From Desulfuromonadaceae bacterium (GTDB lineage Bacteria > Desulfobacterota > Desulfuromonadia > Geobacterales > Pseudopelobacteraceae): DNA of 64,000 nucleotides. Within the stretch, counting starts at the first letter, position 1. Every line of letters begins with the position of its first letter. The position numbers and the translations under genes are program-made. The notes under the pieces are model-generated. The model had not been told where the DNA came from, made no database searches, and saw nothing but the letters and a program-made list of their open reading frames with translations. The stretch spans positions 225,001 to 289,000 of the forward strand of contig JAQTZV010000003.1 in NCBI GenBank assembly GCA_028687585.1, written 5' to 3'. Below, piece after piece: positions 42,456 to 51,482 of the stretch.

Positions 42456-43205
42456 ATGGAAAAGTTTATTGAACTGCTGGTCCAAATGAATCCGTTCGAC
42501 CTTGTACAGGTTGTTTTCTGGGGGTTGGCAGGGGCGATCAGTTTTTACTTCAGTATCGGTAATGCTCGCGTCTGGACAAGTATATCGATTGGATTCTTTT
42601 TGATCTTTCTCAGCCAGGCATACGGCATTAATCCGTGGGGACATTACCAGAAACTCACCGCGTATCATCATATTGTCGGTACCGTGGCGATTATGACTAT
42701 TACCCACGGCTTCCTCGAATATTATGTTTTCTGCCGCACCTTTGAAATATCGGGAAATAAACTCATTGTGTACTTGAGTACGCTGGGGATTCTTATCGCA
42801 GCCGGGGTCTTCCTGCTTATCAATCCGACACCAAGTCCCAATACCATCAGAAATATGAAAATGATTGAAAACGCTATTTGGGTGTTCCTCTGCATCATGA
42901 ATATTGAACTCATCAGAAAAATCTACAGCGCTATCCGTGACTCGGATATTTCCAAGGGCTTTATTGCGTTTGGAATAGTCTTCGTATGTATTTTTATGTG
43001 GCGGGGAGCCGACCTGTACCTGCAAATATTTCAATGGGATCAGGATTGGCAGGACATCATCACGCTTATGACGGAAGAATCCACTGATATTGATGAATAC
43101 ATGGGACGAGTGGAGTTTTCACGAGAGGTAATTCGCTATGCCGGTGTTTTGTCGGGAGTTTCCGTTGGTGGCGCATTTACCTACATGTATAAGTTGCTGA
43201 AATAG
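42456..43205 (+). CDS. Polytopic inner-membrane protein with intramembrane histidines
   Basis: A 249-residue protein with about seven hydrophobic segments (17-35, 40-60, 68-90, 100-122, 138-157, 168-188, 223-243). The segment YHHIVGTVAIMTITHGFLEY carries three histidines that could hold haem b, and the adjoining FCRTFEIS loop follows. There is no recognised family. An acidic segment (TEESTDIDEYMGRVEFSREV) lies before the last helix. GGAGGGTATA precedes the ATG. Its place between the DUF4388-like gene and the ten-haem lipoprotein suggests it is the inner-membrane part of the electron path, but this is inference. Confidence 0.65.
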   Translation: MEKFIELLVQMNPFDLVQVVFWGLAGAISFYFSIGNARVWTSISIGFFLIFLSQAYGINPWGHYQKLTAYHHIVGTVAIMTITHGFLEYYVFCRTFEISGNKLIVYLSTLGILIAAGVFLLINPTPSPNTIRNMKMIENAIWVFLCIMNIELIRKIYSAIRDSDISKGFIAFGIVFVCIFMWRGADLYLQIFQWDQDWQDIITLMTEESTDIDEYMGRVEFSREVIRYAGVLSGVSVGGAFTYMYKLLK

Positions 43206-43245
43206 AATTAATATCAACTTGTTGCTTGTCTGGAAGGAGTTTATT

Positions 43246-45798
43246 ATGTTTGTTTCGGTAAAATTTCCGCTCGCTATGGTATTATCACTGCTTCTGTTTT
43301 CACTCCTTGGATGCGGGGAAAAAACAGTGGTCGGTCAGAGCAGTTCCACAAGAGAACAATCAGTGGCCTGCATGGAATGTCACGCCGCCACTACCTCCCC
43401 GGTAACTGACGCCGTCATTGCTACCGAATGGAAAGCGTCTGCTCATTATATCAAGTATGGTGCCGGTTGCGTAGATTGTCATGAACCACAAAATCATCCG
43501 AGTTACTATTGCGCAAAATGTCACAACGGCAGCCAACTGGTCGGTGCCGATGAAATTCAACGGAACCCTGACCGGACCGGTAAGTGTCTCAAGTGCCATA
43601 ACGGTATGAACACTCTGGATGCAAGTGGTACTGATTTCGGCTTTCACGGCAGCAGTGTGAACGGAGTTGCTGCCGGTCCTTTATTGCATGCCGGTATCGC
43701 AATGAATACCCAGCGTGCTCATTTCAACAACATTCAGGGTGCCTATTCAACCGGAAAATACCCGGGTGTCAACGATGGAGCTAAAACATATATCGACGCA
43801 GGGTATCCCGCTTCGTATCTTACAACAAAATTCCTCTTTACAAAAGATGCCAGCGGTAACATGAAAACCGAAGGTCAGTGCCGCAAATGCCATAATCCGC
43901 ATGACCCGACCACCAACATACTTTACAACCGGGACTACTCGCGCAGTGCCCATGGCATGACGTCAGGAATTCCGGCGAAGTTCTACAATAACACCCGCTA
44001 TCAGGGCTTTATTGAATACGACTTCAAAATGGCTGGCGGTGACCTGGGGGCAAGTCAGGCCATGAGTGACACCTATGCCGGAAAGTATGAAGTGTGCGTG
44101 CGTTGCCACACCACGACAGGATTTGTCAAGTACATCAGCAGCGGTTACACCGACCTGAAGACCTTCGGGACTCCGAATGCGAACGACGTCGTCAGCATTA
44201 ATGACCTTTACCAGGCGGCGAATGCCACCACTCTGCCGCTTCCGTATAATGGAAAATACAGTGGGAAATTCAATACCTATCGTGGCGATATCTCACAAGA
44301 AAAATCAAAGGAAGTGATCGCCTGCAACGCCTGCCACGACAACGGCAATGAGAGTTCATTTAGTTGGGCCAAATTGCGCAAAGTGCCGCAGGTCACCACA
44401 TATTACAATTACGGTCCGAATACGACGGTCGGCAAGTCAAAGATGCCGGGTGCTACAGGCGATAAATTTACCGGTTTCGGACTCAAATATCCGGATGTCG
44501 GTGCATCAAACACATGTGTTTCCTGCCACTCCGGCCGCACTATCGGCATAAACCTGAAGATGGCTGATGCGCGGCAGTTAACCTACACTTCCGGCGGGCA
44601 GGGCAAGTTTGATGCCCACTACAAACAGGCCGCCATGACGCTCTTTCGGCCGACCTATAACGGCAGGGATATTGGCGGCGCCGGTTTCGAGTTCTACAGT
44701 TCAGGATCAACCAAGCTGCAGAACTATGATAACGTCCAGTTCGGTCACGACCTTATCGGCACCACCAATATCCGCACGGTTACCGGTGCTCATGTCGATG
44801 CCTCCAACGGTAATACCGTCAAGGCTGACCCGCGTCTGTACGGTCCCTGTGTTGGCTGTCACCAGAATGTCAAGGAGAGTGTCAAGAGTACGCAGTCCAG
44901 CCATACCTTCCTGCCGATCAATCGTGATGCTTCTGCCACCTATTACAACACAACCATCATGGCCGGAAAATCATCCGAACCGATCAGCGGTGTGGTCAGC
45001 AAGGCCTGTGCAAATTGCCACCACGAGAGTGAGTGGGATGAGACCGGCAAGGATCCAGCCCTTGGGGATCTTGCAGATGCAAGCGAAAAGAACACAACAT
45101 ATAACCTGCTTGACATCCAGCGCAATCAGTTTGTGGCTGCTCGTAAGGCATTTCAGCGCCTGCTGACATTTGCAACGAATATTGCCGCTACATCGTCGTC
45201 GAATCCCCCGTCTCCAACTGATTGGTACGGTACGCGAAGTACCGATACTGTCGGCCTCCAGAAGTGGCTACGCACTGAACCGGGGCCTGGTAGAGGTGTG
45301 CCGTCCGGTTCACACCTTACCTATTATGTTCAAGACGGTACCGGCGGTAATCTCAATTTGTTTGATGATCCGATTCTGGGCCTGAATAAGTTGCGCAATG
45401 CCACATATACCCTTGGGGCTTTCTACAACTTCAGTCTGCTGGAGCGAGACACCGGTGCGTATGCTCACAACCGCCGCTATGTGAAACGGCTGATGTACGA
45501 CTCCATGGACTGGCTCGATGATGGCAGGCTCAACAAGTCTGTCTGTGACCCGAATGATGTTTATACGAATAACAATCCCAGCAGTGGCGTCTATCGAAAG
45601 TTTATGAAATTAAATACCAGGAGTGGGGCCGGAATCATGGGATTAGGTGCAGGCAGTCCATTCACGTACACAAACTTCGGGATGACTGAAAAAGAGTTCA
45701 TGCAGGCCAGCTACTATATCTGTCAAAGCATTGCTAAAACATACAAAAGTGACGGAGCGATCAATACCTTCACCTCTGATCACCGACCGGCGCCATAA
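43246..45798 (+). CDS. Ten-haem c-type cytochrome lipoprotein, probably outer membrane
   Basis: An 850-residue exported lipoprotein (lipobox SLLGC, Cys 23). Ten CXXCH motifs by reading: CMECH (C42), CVDCH (C75), CAKCH (C89), CLKCH (C114), CRKCH (C212), CVRCH (C284), CNACH (C360), CVSCH (C424), CVGCH (C535) and CANCH (C588). The first four are crowded in 75 residues; the rest are widely spaced; the last 250 residues carry none. Many extra His residues (SAHYIK, HGSSVNG, FGHDLIG, SSHTFLP) can be distal ligands. AAGGAG precedes the ATG. Low haem density and lipid anchor suggest an outer-surface cytochrome passing electrons to or from metals. It is not one of the named Omc proteins I can match. 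Confidence 0.88.
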   Translation: MFVSVKFPLAMVLSLLLFSLLGCGEKTVVGQSSSTREQSVACMECHAATTSPVTDAVIATEWKASAHYIKYGAGCVDCHEPQNHPSYYCAKCHNGSQLVGADEIQRNPDRTGKCLKCHNGMNTLDASGTDFGFHGSSVNGVAAGPLLHAGIAMNTQRAHFNNIQGAYSTGKYPGVNDGAKTYIDAGYPASYLTTKFLFTKDASGNMKTEGQCRKCHNPHDPTTNILYNRDYSRSAHGMTSGIPAKFYNNTRYQGFIEYDFKMAGGDLGASQAMSDTYAGKYEVCVRCHTTTGFVKYISSGYTDLKTFGTPNANDVVSINDLYQAANATTLPLPYNGKYSGKFNTYRGDISQEKSKEVIACNACHDNGNESSFSWAKLRKVPQVTTYYNYGPNTTVGKSKMPGATGDKFTGFGLKYPDVGASNTCVSCHSGRTIGINLKMADARQLTYTSGGQGKFDAHYKQAAMTLFRPTYNGRDIGGAGFEFYSSGSTKLQNYDNVQFGHDLIGTTNIRTVTGAHVDASNGNTVKADPRLYGPCVGCHQNVKESVKSTQSSHTFLPINRDASATYYNTTIMAGKSSEPISGVVSKACANCHHESEWDETGKDPALGDLADASEKNTTYNLLDIQRNQFVAARKAFQRLLTFATNIAATSSSNPPSPTDWYGTRSTDTVGLQKWLRTEPGPGRGVPSGSHLTYYVQDGTGGNLNLFDDPILGLNKLRNATYTLGAFYNFSLLERDTGAYAHNRRYVKRLMYDSMDWLDDGRLNKSVCDPNDVYTNNNPSSGVYRKFMKLNTRSGAGIMGLGAGSPFTYTNFGMTEKEFMQASYYICQSIAKTYKSDGAINTFTSDHRPAP

Positions 45799-45873
45799 CA
45801 TGGTTCAAGTGGTTCACGAGCAACCTGACGCACAAGTTGGAATACACATTAACAATATGCGGGGGATCATCTG

Positions 45874-47349
45874 ATGATTAAGAATATTATTACAGCTACT
45901 CCAATTCTGTTTTCACTGCTCTTTGTTGGAATATTCGCTTTTCCCGAGAGAGTAAGTGCACTTCCGGCTTTTACCCGTGCGCATAATGTGGAATGCACTA
46001 CCTGCCATACCATCTTTCCGGAACTGAATGAGTACGGTGAAGCATTTCTGAAAAATGGATATGTTTTCTTCGGTACGGACAAAAAGAAATCGGCAGAAAA
46101 GATCAAAGCCACATCTTCAACCCTTGTGGCGAAGCCTGCCGTGGCTCCAGTCGCTGACAATGTTGTAAAAGGCGCCGGCGATGCCGATTTACTTAATAAA
46201 CTGAAAGCGGGAACGATGATATCTGCCGACGCTCCTGAAACGGCTGCGGTACCCGCACAGGCGGTCGATGACGGTAGAATGAAATCAGAAGGCCTTTTGA
46301 TTTCGGGGATTCCGGAACAGCTGCCCATTTCTTTTACTGCTAATATTCATGGTAGCTATGATAGAAATGCTGTTAATGAATTCGATTTTTCAACTCGTAC
46401 ACTAAAGCTCAATGCAGGGGGGAATTTCAAGGAGAAAGTCGGCTTCTTTGGTACATACATTTTGTACACCGAAAACAGTGCCGGAATTTCCAATACATCG
46501 CAAACGCCTACCAATATGACGGGTAAAGACGACATCGTAGAACTCTTTATCATCGGGCGTCATATCTTTGATACACCGATCAATATTAAGGTAGGGAGAT
46601 TTCAGCCCAAGCTTGGTCTCTGGAAGAGTAATAATAAGTTATCAATTACGAATTCGTATGATACCTACGCATACACAGTAGGGTCGTCTTATTTTAGAAT
46701 TGAACAGCCTCAGGACGCTATTGAAGCAAATATGATATTCGGCACGCGGCTCTTTTTTGCGGGTGGTGTCGTTAATCGCAAAGAACAGAATACCAAAGAA
46801 TGGTATCTGCATACATCCGTTAAGGTTGGTGGTGCCGACTATCTTGTCAATGAACCCGAAATCGATCTAAACAAGGAAGAAACTGTTTTTGATTTTTTGA
46901 CTCTCACCGTCGGTGGTTATGGTTATGTGGGGACGAATGGAGATCCCAATACCGTTGCAGGTGCAACCCCTCGTCAAAACGATTTTTATCGTGCTGGAGT
47001 TGACATTGATCTCATCTACAAATTGTACCGGTTGAAGATGTCTGGAGTAGTGGGAAACGATGATAATCCGGATTTGACCTATACGCTGCCTGAAGTAAAG
47101 TCGTATGTTACTGCGATTGAAGGTCAGTATACAATTCAGCAGAATCTGATCGCTGCTCTCCGCTTTGAGTACCAGGATGATGGTACAAATATTGTCCGTC
47201 GCTATATTCCAACCATTGCTTATGCACCGATAGAGAATCTTAAGGTCGTTGCCGAGTATAAGCATGAGTCCGGGACTTCTTATAAATCAGCGGCAACTAC
47301 GGAAATCGACAACAAAATCGGTACGCTTGGCGTCACATTCGGTTTCTGA
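45874..47349 (+). CDS. Fused monohaem cytochrome-porin (Cyc2-like architecture)
   Basis: A 491-residue outer-membrane protein. After the signal peptide (cleavage after VSA) comes LPAFTRAHNVECTTCHTIFPE with one haem motif (C41, C44, H45) and then LNEYGEAFLKNGY. A low-complexity Ala/Lys-rich linker spans about 70-145. From about 150 to the end are amphipathic strands alternating Tyr/Phe/Thr (TANIHGSYDRNAVNEFDFST, GFFGTYILYTENSAG) and ending in the GVTFGF C-terminal Phe that marks barrel insertion. Cyc2 iron oxidases have this fused plan, with the haem plug in the barrel. It would carry electrons through the outer membrane between the ten-haem lipoprotein and the periplasm. The linker is longer than I recall for Cyc2. 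Confidence 0.8.
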   Translation: MIKNIITATPILFSLLFVGIFAFPERVSALPAFTRAHNVECTTCHTIFPELNEYGEAFLKNGYVFFGTDKKKSAEKIKATSSTLVAKPAVAPVADNVVKGAGDADLLNKLKAGTMISADAPETAAVPAQAVDDGRMKSEGLLISGIPEQLPISFTANIHGSYDRNAVNEFDFSTRTLKLNAGGNFKEKVGFFGTYILYTENSAGISNTSQTPTNMTGKDDIVELFIIGRHIFDTPINIKVGRFQPKLGLWKSNNKLSITNSYDTYAYTVGSSYFRIEQPQDAIEANMIFGTRLFFAGGVVNRKEQNTKEWYLHTSVKVGGADYLVNEPEIDLNKEETVFDFLTLTVGGYGYVGTNGDPNTVAGATPRQNDFYRAGVDIDLIYKLYRLKMSGVVGNDDNPDLTYTLPEVKSYVTAIEGQYTIQQNLIAALRFEYQDDGTNIVRRYIPTIAYAPIENLKVVAEYKHESGTSYKSAATTEIDNKIGTLGVTFGF

Positions 47350-47416
47350 TAATTGGGCTTTACCGGGTTTGTTTTCCTGACTCCGTATACTTTAAAGAAC
47401 TTTTTGAGGAGCATCT

Positions 47417-47779
47417 ATGAAAAAAATAGTGACGCTGGCAGTACTCATAGGGTTGTCTGTCTATTCGATCGCAGAGGCAAGGATTAAGATCTCCGGACGT
47501 GGCGCTAAAATGAACTTCAGTTCCGATGGTATTCCTGATATGTACAAACCTGCCTTTGACCTCATGTTGGTAAAATGCATCAAGTGTCATACGATGGAGC
47601 GTACGGTGATTGCAGTTCAAACGGGTAGGGCGCCTATAACAGGTCAGCCGTTTAATAAGCAGGCTGTCAAGGCGTACGGGATAAAAATGCTTCGTAAGCC
47701 GAATTCGGATATGGATAAGAAACAAATACGGGATATTGTCGTTCTTCTTAATTATTTTCTGGATGAAAACGCTAAATAG
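47417..47779 (+). CDS. Small periplasmic monohaem cytochrome c
   Basis: A 120-residue exported protein (signal MKKIVTLAVLIGLSVYSIAEA). The single haem site is LVKCIKCHTMERT (C54, C57, H58), and the second half is helical (KQIRDIVVLLNYFLDENAK) like the last helix of class I cytochromes c. A distal Met (for example M87 or M94) is available. TGAGGAGCATCT precedes the ATG. It ends the operon and is probably the soluble carrier that docks on the porin-fused haem. The terminator hairpin lies about 37 bases downstream. Confidence 0.88.
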   Translation: MKKIVTLAVLIGLSVYSIAEARIKISGRGAKMNFSSDGIPDMYKPAFDLMLVKCIKCHTMERTVIAVQTGRAPITGQPFNKQAVKAYGIKMLRKPNSDMDKKQIRDIVVLLNYFLDENAK

Positions 47780-47815
47780 TTTTGCACATATTCGGATACT
47801 TGTACACTCGAAACA

Positions 47816-47849
47816 AAGAAAGGTCATGCTCTGAAGCATGGCCTTTCTT
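47816..47849. terminator. Strong hairpin ending the cytochrome operon
   Basis: AAGAAAGGTCATGCT (47816-47830) and AGCATGGCCTTTCTT (47835-47849) form a 15-bp stem with one T-G wobble and a four-base loop. No long T-run follows, but the strength and position fit a bidirectional terminator between the cytochrome operon and tRNA-Cys. Confidence 0.7.
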
Positions 47850-47868
47850 GTAGGGTACTGGACTAAAA

Positions 47869-47942
47869 TGGAGGCGCGTGTCGGATTCGAACCGACGTTA
47901 ACGGTTTTGCAGACCGGCTCCTAGCCTCTTGGATAACGCGCC
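47869..47942 (-). tRNA. tRNA-Cys (GCA)
   Basis: Read on the minus strand, the acceptor stem GGCGCGT pairs with ACGCGCC, followed by U73 and an encoded CCA (47869-47871). The anticodon stem CCGGT/ACCGT flanks the loop CTGCAAA, giving anticodon GCA (Cys). The T-arm has GTCGG-TTCGAAT-CCGAC. U73 is the cysteine identity base. The 5' end is at 47942. Confidence 0.95.
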
Positions 47943-48003
47943 ATCGGTCAATTAAGTAGTCTTTATAACTAATATAGTCATTCGCTGTCAACCCCTAATA
48001 TCT

Positions 48004-48369
48004 CTATTTGAATTTAATTGCAAAGCCGGTTGCGCGATATTCAGTTAGCGGTATGATGCCGCTCGTAGTTGTACGACCCGTAACCTCCGGCAGCATTACC
48101 GCATCCGCACCTAATTTTAGAGCCTCCAGACGTACTGCGGACAGACCCCATGCGGTAATATCAGGGGATACGGAATAGTCAGTGCCGTATACCTCACGTG
48201 TTATTTGAATTCTACCAAGTTTTATATACGGCCGGATCAGTTCATCTTGTGAAAGGATGGGAAGTTCGTCCGCTCGCGAGTTGGAGCGGGTTGAACTGCA
48301 ACCGGTTAATGCAATGGAGATCATTAACAAAAAAATAAGCAATTTTAGTGGCTTACTAGATTTGGTCAT
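48004..48369 (-). CDS. Small lipoprotein of unknown function
   Basis: A 121-residue exported lipoprotein: signal with lipobox IALTGC (Cys near residue 24), then a polar stretch (SSTRSNSRADELPI). The core EVYGTDYSVSPDITAWGLSA and VRLEALKLGADAVMLPEVTG, followed by ATGFAIKFK, has the alpha/beta pattern of the small YbjQ-like/DUF heavy-metal-binding fold (LKxxAxxxGADAV). The name is only a suggestion. AAGGA lies 11 bases before the ATG. It is divergent from yebC. Confidence 0.75.
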   Translation of the reverse strand: MTKSSKPLKLLIFLLMISIALTGCSSTRSNSRADELPILSQDELIRPYIKLGRIQITREVYGTDYSVSPDITAWGLSAVRLEALKLGADAVMLPEVTGRTTTSGIIPLTEYRATGFAIKFK

Positions 48370-48492
48370 GTCAGGAAGATCCTTTTTTTGCTAAATTCTC
48401 TCTGGACAGGTTGCGTTATGCATGATAGAGTCTCTCACTTTTTTAGGCAATAAAAAAACTCGGTGATAATACCATTAAAAGGAGCAGGGACG

Positions 48493-49236
48493 ATGTCTGG
48501 TCATAATAAGTGGAGTACTATTAAACACAAAAAAGGCGCCGCTGATGCCAAGCGAGGAAAGCTTTTTACCAAGTTTATAAAGGAAATATCGGTTGCTGCA
48601 AAATTGGGAGGAGGTGACCCTGCCGCTAATCCTCGCTTGCGTACTGCTGTTGATAAAGCAAAAGCTGAAAACATGCCCAAAGATAATATTGAGCGAGCTA
48701 TTAAAAAGGGTGCAGGTGGGATGGAAGGTGTTACATACGAAGAAATAATCTATGAAGGCTATGGTCCTGGTGGCGCTGCTGTTCTGGTAGAAGTTTTGAC
48801 AGATAACCGTAATCGATCAGTTTCTGATATCCGCAGTATTTTTGCCAAGAGTAACGGAAATATGGGAGAGGCTGGTTGTGTCGCCTGGATCTTCAGCAAA
48901 AAAGGTCTGATCGGCTATGATACGTCTGTTGATTTTGATCAGCTTTTTGAGGCAGCTCTGGAAGCTGGCGCTGACGATGTTTCCGAGCAGGACGATTGCT
49001 TTGAGGTTACAACTGAGCCATCATCTTTCATTGAGGTGCGCGAGGCGCTTGCAGCCAAAGGGTTCAAACATACAAATGCTGAAGTCACAATGATTCCGCA
49101 GACTCAGGTCAAACTCGAAGGGAAGCAGGCTGAAAGCATGCTCAAATTAATGGATAAGCTGGAAGATAATGATGATGTCCAAAACGTCTATGCTAACTTC
49201 GACATCTCTGAAGAAGAGATGGAAAAGCTGATGTAG
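48493..49236 (+). CDS. yebC: YebC/PmpR-family protein (translation or transcription regulator)
   Basis: A 247-residue protein opening [20 protein letters not shown], with [60 protein letters not shown] and [20 protein letters not shown]. This highly conserved family was long annotated as a DNA-binding regulator and has lately been tied to relief of ribosome stalling. AAGGAGCAGGGACG precedes the ATG. A TTCG tetraloop terminator follows 8 bases after the stop. Confidence 0.95.
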   Translation: MSGHNKWSTIKHKKGAADAKRGKLFTKFIKEISVAAKLGGGDPAANPRLRTAVDKAKAENMPKDNIERAIKKGAGGMEGVTYEEIIYEGYGPGGAAVLVEVLTDNRNRSVSDIRSIFAKSNGNMGEAGCVAWIFSKKGLIGYDTSVDFDQLFEAALEAGADDVSEQDDCFEVTTEPSSFIEVREALAAKGFKHTNAEVTMIPQTQVKLEGKQAESMLKLMDKLEDNDDVQNVYANFDISEEEMEKLM

Positions 49237-49243
49237 TTTCAAC

Positions 49244-49268
49244 GGGGCCCTTCGGGGCCCTTTTTTTT
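49244..49268 (+). terminator. Intrinsic terminator with TTCG tetraloop
   Basis: GGGCCC-TTCG-GGGCCC followed by eight Ts, directly after yebC. The stem is 6 perfect G-C pairs and could extend by one pair. Confidence 0.92.
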
Positions 49269-49284
49269 GAAGGGGAGTGAGCGT

Positions 49285-49755
49285 ATGAATGAAATTGCAA
49301 CCTTTGCTGCCGGCTGTTTTTGGGGTGTAGAAGATGCTTTTCTGGCTCTGCCCGGCGTTATTGCTACCCGGGTCGGGTATTGCGGAGGCCGCACTGATAA
49401 CCCGTCATATCAGGATGTCTGCAGCAATGACACCGGTCACGCGGAAGCTGTGGAGGTTACGTTTGATCCGCTTCAGATCTCTTATGATGATCTTCTAAAA
49501 GTGTTCTGGGAGTGTCATGATCCGACTCAAGTGAACCGGCAGGGACCTGATTTTGGGGAGCAATACCGTACAATGATATTTTATCACTCGGATAAACAGC
49601 ATTCCGTTGCCGTTTCATCACGTGACGACTTGGAACAGAGTCAGAGATTACGCAGATCAATTGCGACCCAAATTGTACCGGCAACCAGGTTCTGGGAAGC
49701 AGAGGCATATCACCAGAAATACCATCTTAAAAATGGAGGTGGATGTGGTTTTTAG
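49285..49755 (+). CDS. msrA: Peptide-methionine (S)-S-oxide reductase MsrA
   Basis: A 156-residue repair enzyme that reduces Met-S-sulfoxide. The catalytic motif [18 protein letters not shown] has Cys11; [32 protein letters not shown] and [16 protein letters not shown] complete the site. A C-terminal GGGCGF holds the recycling cysteine. The ATG at 49285 follows AGGGGAGTGAGCG. The thiolase-like gene begins 57 bases after its stop. Confidence 0.95.
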   Translation: MNEIATFAAGCFWGVEDAFLALPGVIATRVGYCGGRTDNPSYQDVCSNDTGHAEAVEVTFDPLQISYDDLLKVFWECHDPTQVNRQGPDFGEQYRTMIFYHSDKQHSVAVSSRDDLEQSQRLRRSIATQIVPATRFWEAEAYHQKYHLKNGGGCGF

Positions 49756-49812
49756 AATTCTATGTGGTATGTATATGGATGCTGCTCCGAAAAGCTGAAG
49801 GGGGATATCGAT

Positions 49813-51423
49813 ATGTCATTCAAGCCTCGACCTGTGTATATTGCAGCTTCCTGGATGGCTCCTGTAGGCAGGTATAACGGGAAAGAAAAGGAGAAGCTCT
49901 CATTTCTTGAGTTATCTGAAATGAGTGGCGCAGTCTTTCACGACAGTCCGGTTCGGTGCCGTGATATTGAAGCGGTGATAGTCGGGAGCCAGAATCCTGC
50001 AGCGTTTTCAGGTGTAGATAATACTGCTGCTAAAATATCCGGCATTTTGGGGATTTCCGGTGCCCGTTCAGTGCTTGTTGATACCGCTTCTTCGTCTGGA
50101 GCTTCCGCTTTTGAAAGTGCTTACCTGGAGATAGCGTCGGGGAGATATGATTCCGTACTTGCTCTTGGTGTCCAGAAAATGAGTGATTCGTCGACACTTG
50201 AGTCAACTCGAATTATCGCCGGCGTTATCGACAGAGACGAAGCTGAATTTGGGCTTAGCATGCCGGCGTGTGGTGCGCTGGTTGCCAGAGCACTGAAAGA
50301 ACATCTTCGGCTTTCTGATGAAGAATGGACGGCTTATTCGGCTCTTCTTACGCAACGCAGTCAGCGTTTTGCTGCCAATAACCGATATGCTCACCTGAAT
50401 ATGCACATCGAATTACAAGACTATTATGCCCAAATAGTTGACGGAAGAAATTATCCGTATTGGTATCCGCTTCGTTACCATGATTTCTGTCCCATGTCTG
50501 ACGGAGTGGCGGCAGTTGTCCTTACATCCCATAGGCAGGATATTCGAGTGAGCGGTGTGGGTAGTGCGACCGATATTCCTACAATTGCCGACCGGAATTA
50601 TTTCCATTCATTTCCTGCAACGGTTATTGCCGCGGGCTATGCCTATGGAATGGCCGGTATCAAGGATATCCGAACGTTCGCCGGGAAGCTTCACATTAAT
50701 ATGCATGATCCTTTTAACGGTTTTGGACCGATAAATATGGTGGACCTTGGCATAGCCAGCAGAAGTCGGCTCATGGATTCGCTCCTTGATGATTCACTCA
50801 CCGGAGAAAATGGCGCCTTTCCAACCAATCTTACCGGTGGTCTGAAGGGAAGGGGGCATCCGCTTGGGGCAACCGGTATGATTCAGATTGTTGAAAATTA
50901 TCAACTGATCCGTGATAAGGGTTTTTCTGCAGGGTTGTCGCATTCCATTGGCGGCCCGATTAATAATAATGTCGTAACGCTTATTGAGCGTAGTGAACAC
51001 TATGAATCGAGGAAACACGACCCGTTTAAGCCATGGGGATTGCCATCCCTTGGCAAGATGAAACCAAAGGGTGTTACTCTTGAATCACTGATGGCCAAAA
51101 ATACATCGGTACACGGAGTGTTTGCCTCAGCAACAGTTCGTTGCCATCATAAAACCGGCCAGCCGGAAGTTGTTATACTCATAGTTGCGTGCCGCTTTGA
51201 GGACTCTACCTATAAATTCCTGTTTGGTGTTTCAGGTGAATATTTCGCATTAATTTCATCGTGCGTTCCTGGTGATCCGGTTTCTATTGAGACAGTGAAC
51301 GGGGCGTTACTGGTTAACAGTATGCCGGTAACCAGATTCTACACCCGTACAATGAACGGTCTGGTTGAATTGGCCAGTAGCAGCTGGAAAAAACTTAAGG
51401 GAAAAGCTCATGTTGTTGGCTGA
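49813..51423 (+). CDS. Thiolase-fold protein lacking the catalytic cysteine, with C-terminal OB-like extension
   Basis: A 536-residue protein of the SCP2/archaeal-type thiolase family. The N-terminal nucleophile region reads VDTASSSGASAF: at the position of the catalytic Cys (V-x-A-C-A-S-G) there is Ser 93. Other motifs are kept: GRGHPLGATG (catalytic His) and SHSIGGPINNN (the HNxGG-type loop). PCGAL-type region ACGALVARALKEHL is present. The last 130 residues (NTSVHGVFASATVRCHHKTG, YKFLFGVSGEYFALISSCVP) look like an OB-type domain similar to DUF35 partner proteins. A non-thiolytic role (acyl-CoA or ketoacyl handling, or scaffold) is likely. GAAGGGGGATATCG precedes the ATG. Confidence 0.82.
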   Translation: MSFKPRPVYIAASWMAPVGRYNGKEKEKLSFLELSEMSGAVFHDSPVRCRDIEAVIVGSQNPAAFSGVDNTAAKISGILGISGARSVLVDTASSSGASAFESAYLEIASGRYDSVLALGVQKMSDSSTLESTRIIAGVIDRDEAEFGLSMPACGALVARALKEHLRLSDEEWTAYSALLTQRSQRFAANNRYAHLNMHIELQDYYAQIVDGRNYPYWYPLRYHDFCPMSDGVAAVVLTSHRQDIRVSGVGSATDIPTIADRNYFHSFPATVIAAGYAYGMAGIKDIRTFAGKLHINMHDPFNGFGPINMVDLGIASRSRLMDSLLDDSLTGENGAFPTNLTGGLKGRGHPLGATGMIQIVENYQLIRDKGFSAGLSHSIGGPINNNVVTLIERSEHYESRKHDPFKPWGLPSLGKMKPKGVTLESLMAKNTSVHGVFASATVRCHHKTGQPEVVILIVACRFEDSTYKFLFGVSGEYFALISSCVPGDPVSIETVNGALLVNSMPVTRFYTRTMNGLVELASSSWKKLKGKAHVVG

Positions 51424-51424
51424 A

Positions 51425-51458
51425 TAAAAAACGGCCGAAGGATCATCCTTCGGCCGTT
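51425..51458. terminator. Intrinsic terminator ending the rpoBC operon
   Basis: AACGGCCGAAGGA and TCCTTCGGCCGTT form a perfect 13-bp stem with a three-base loop (51430-51458). On the minus strand a T-run follows (complement of the A-run at 51425-51430), so it ends rpoC transcription; it may also end the thiolase-like gene on the other strand. Confidence 0.9.
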
Positions 51459-51482
51459 CAATGCTCTTCATAAGATTACCTG

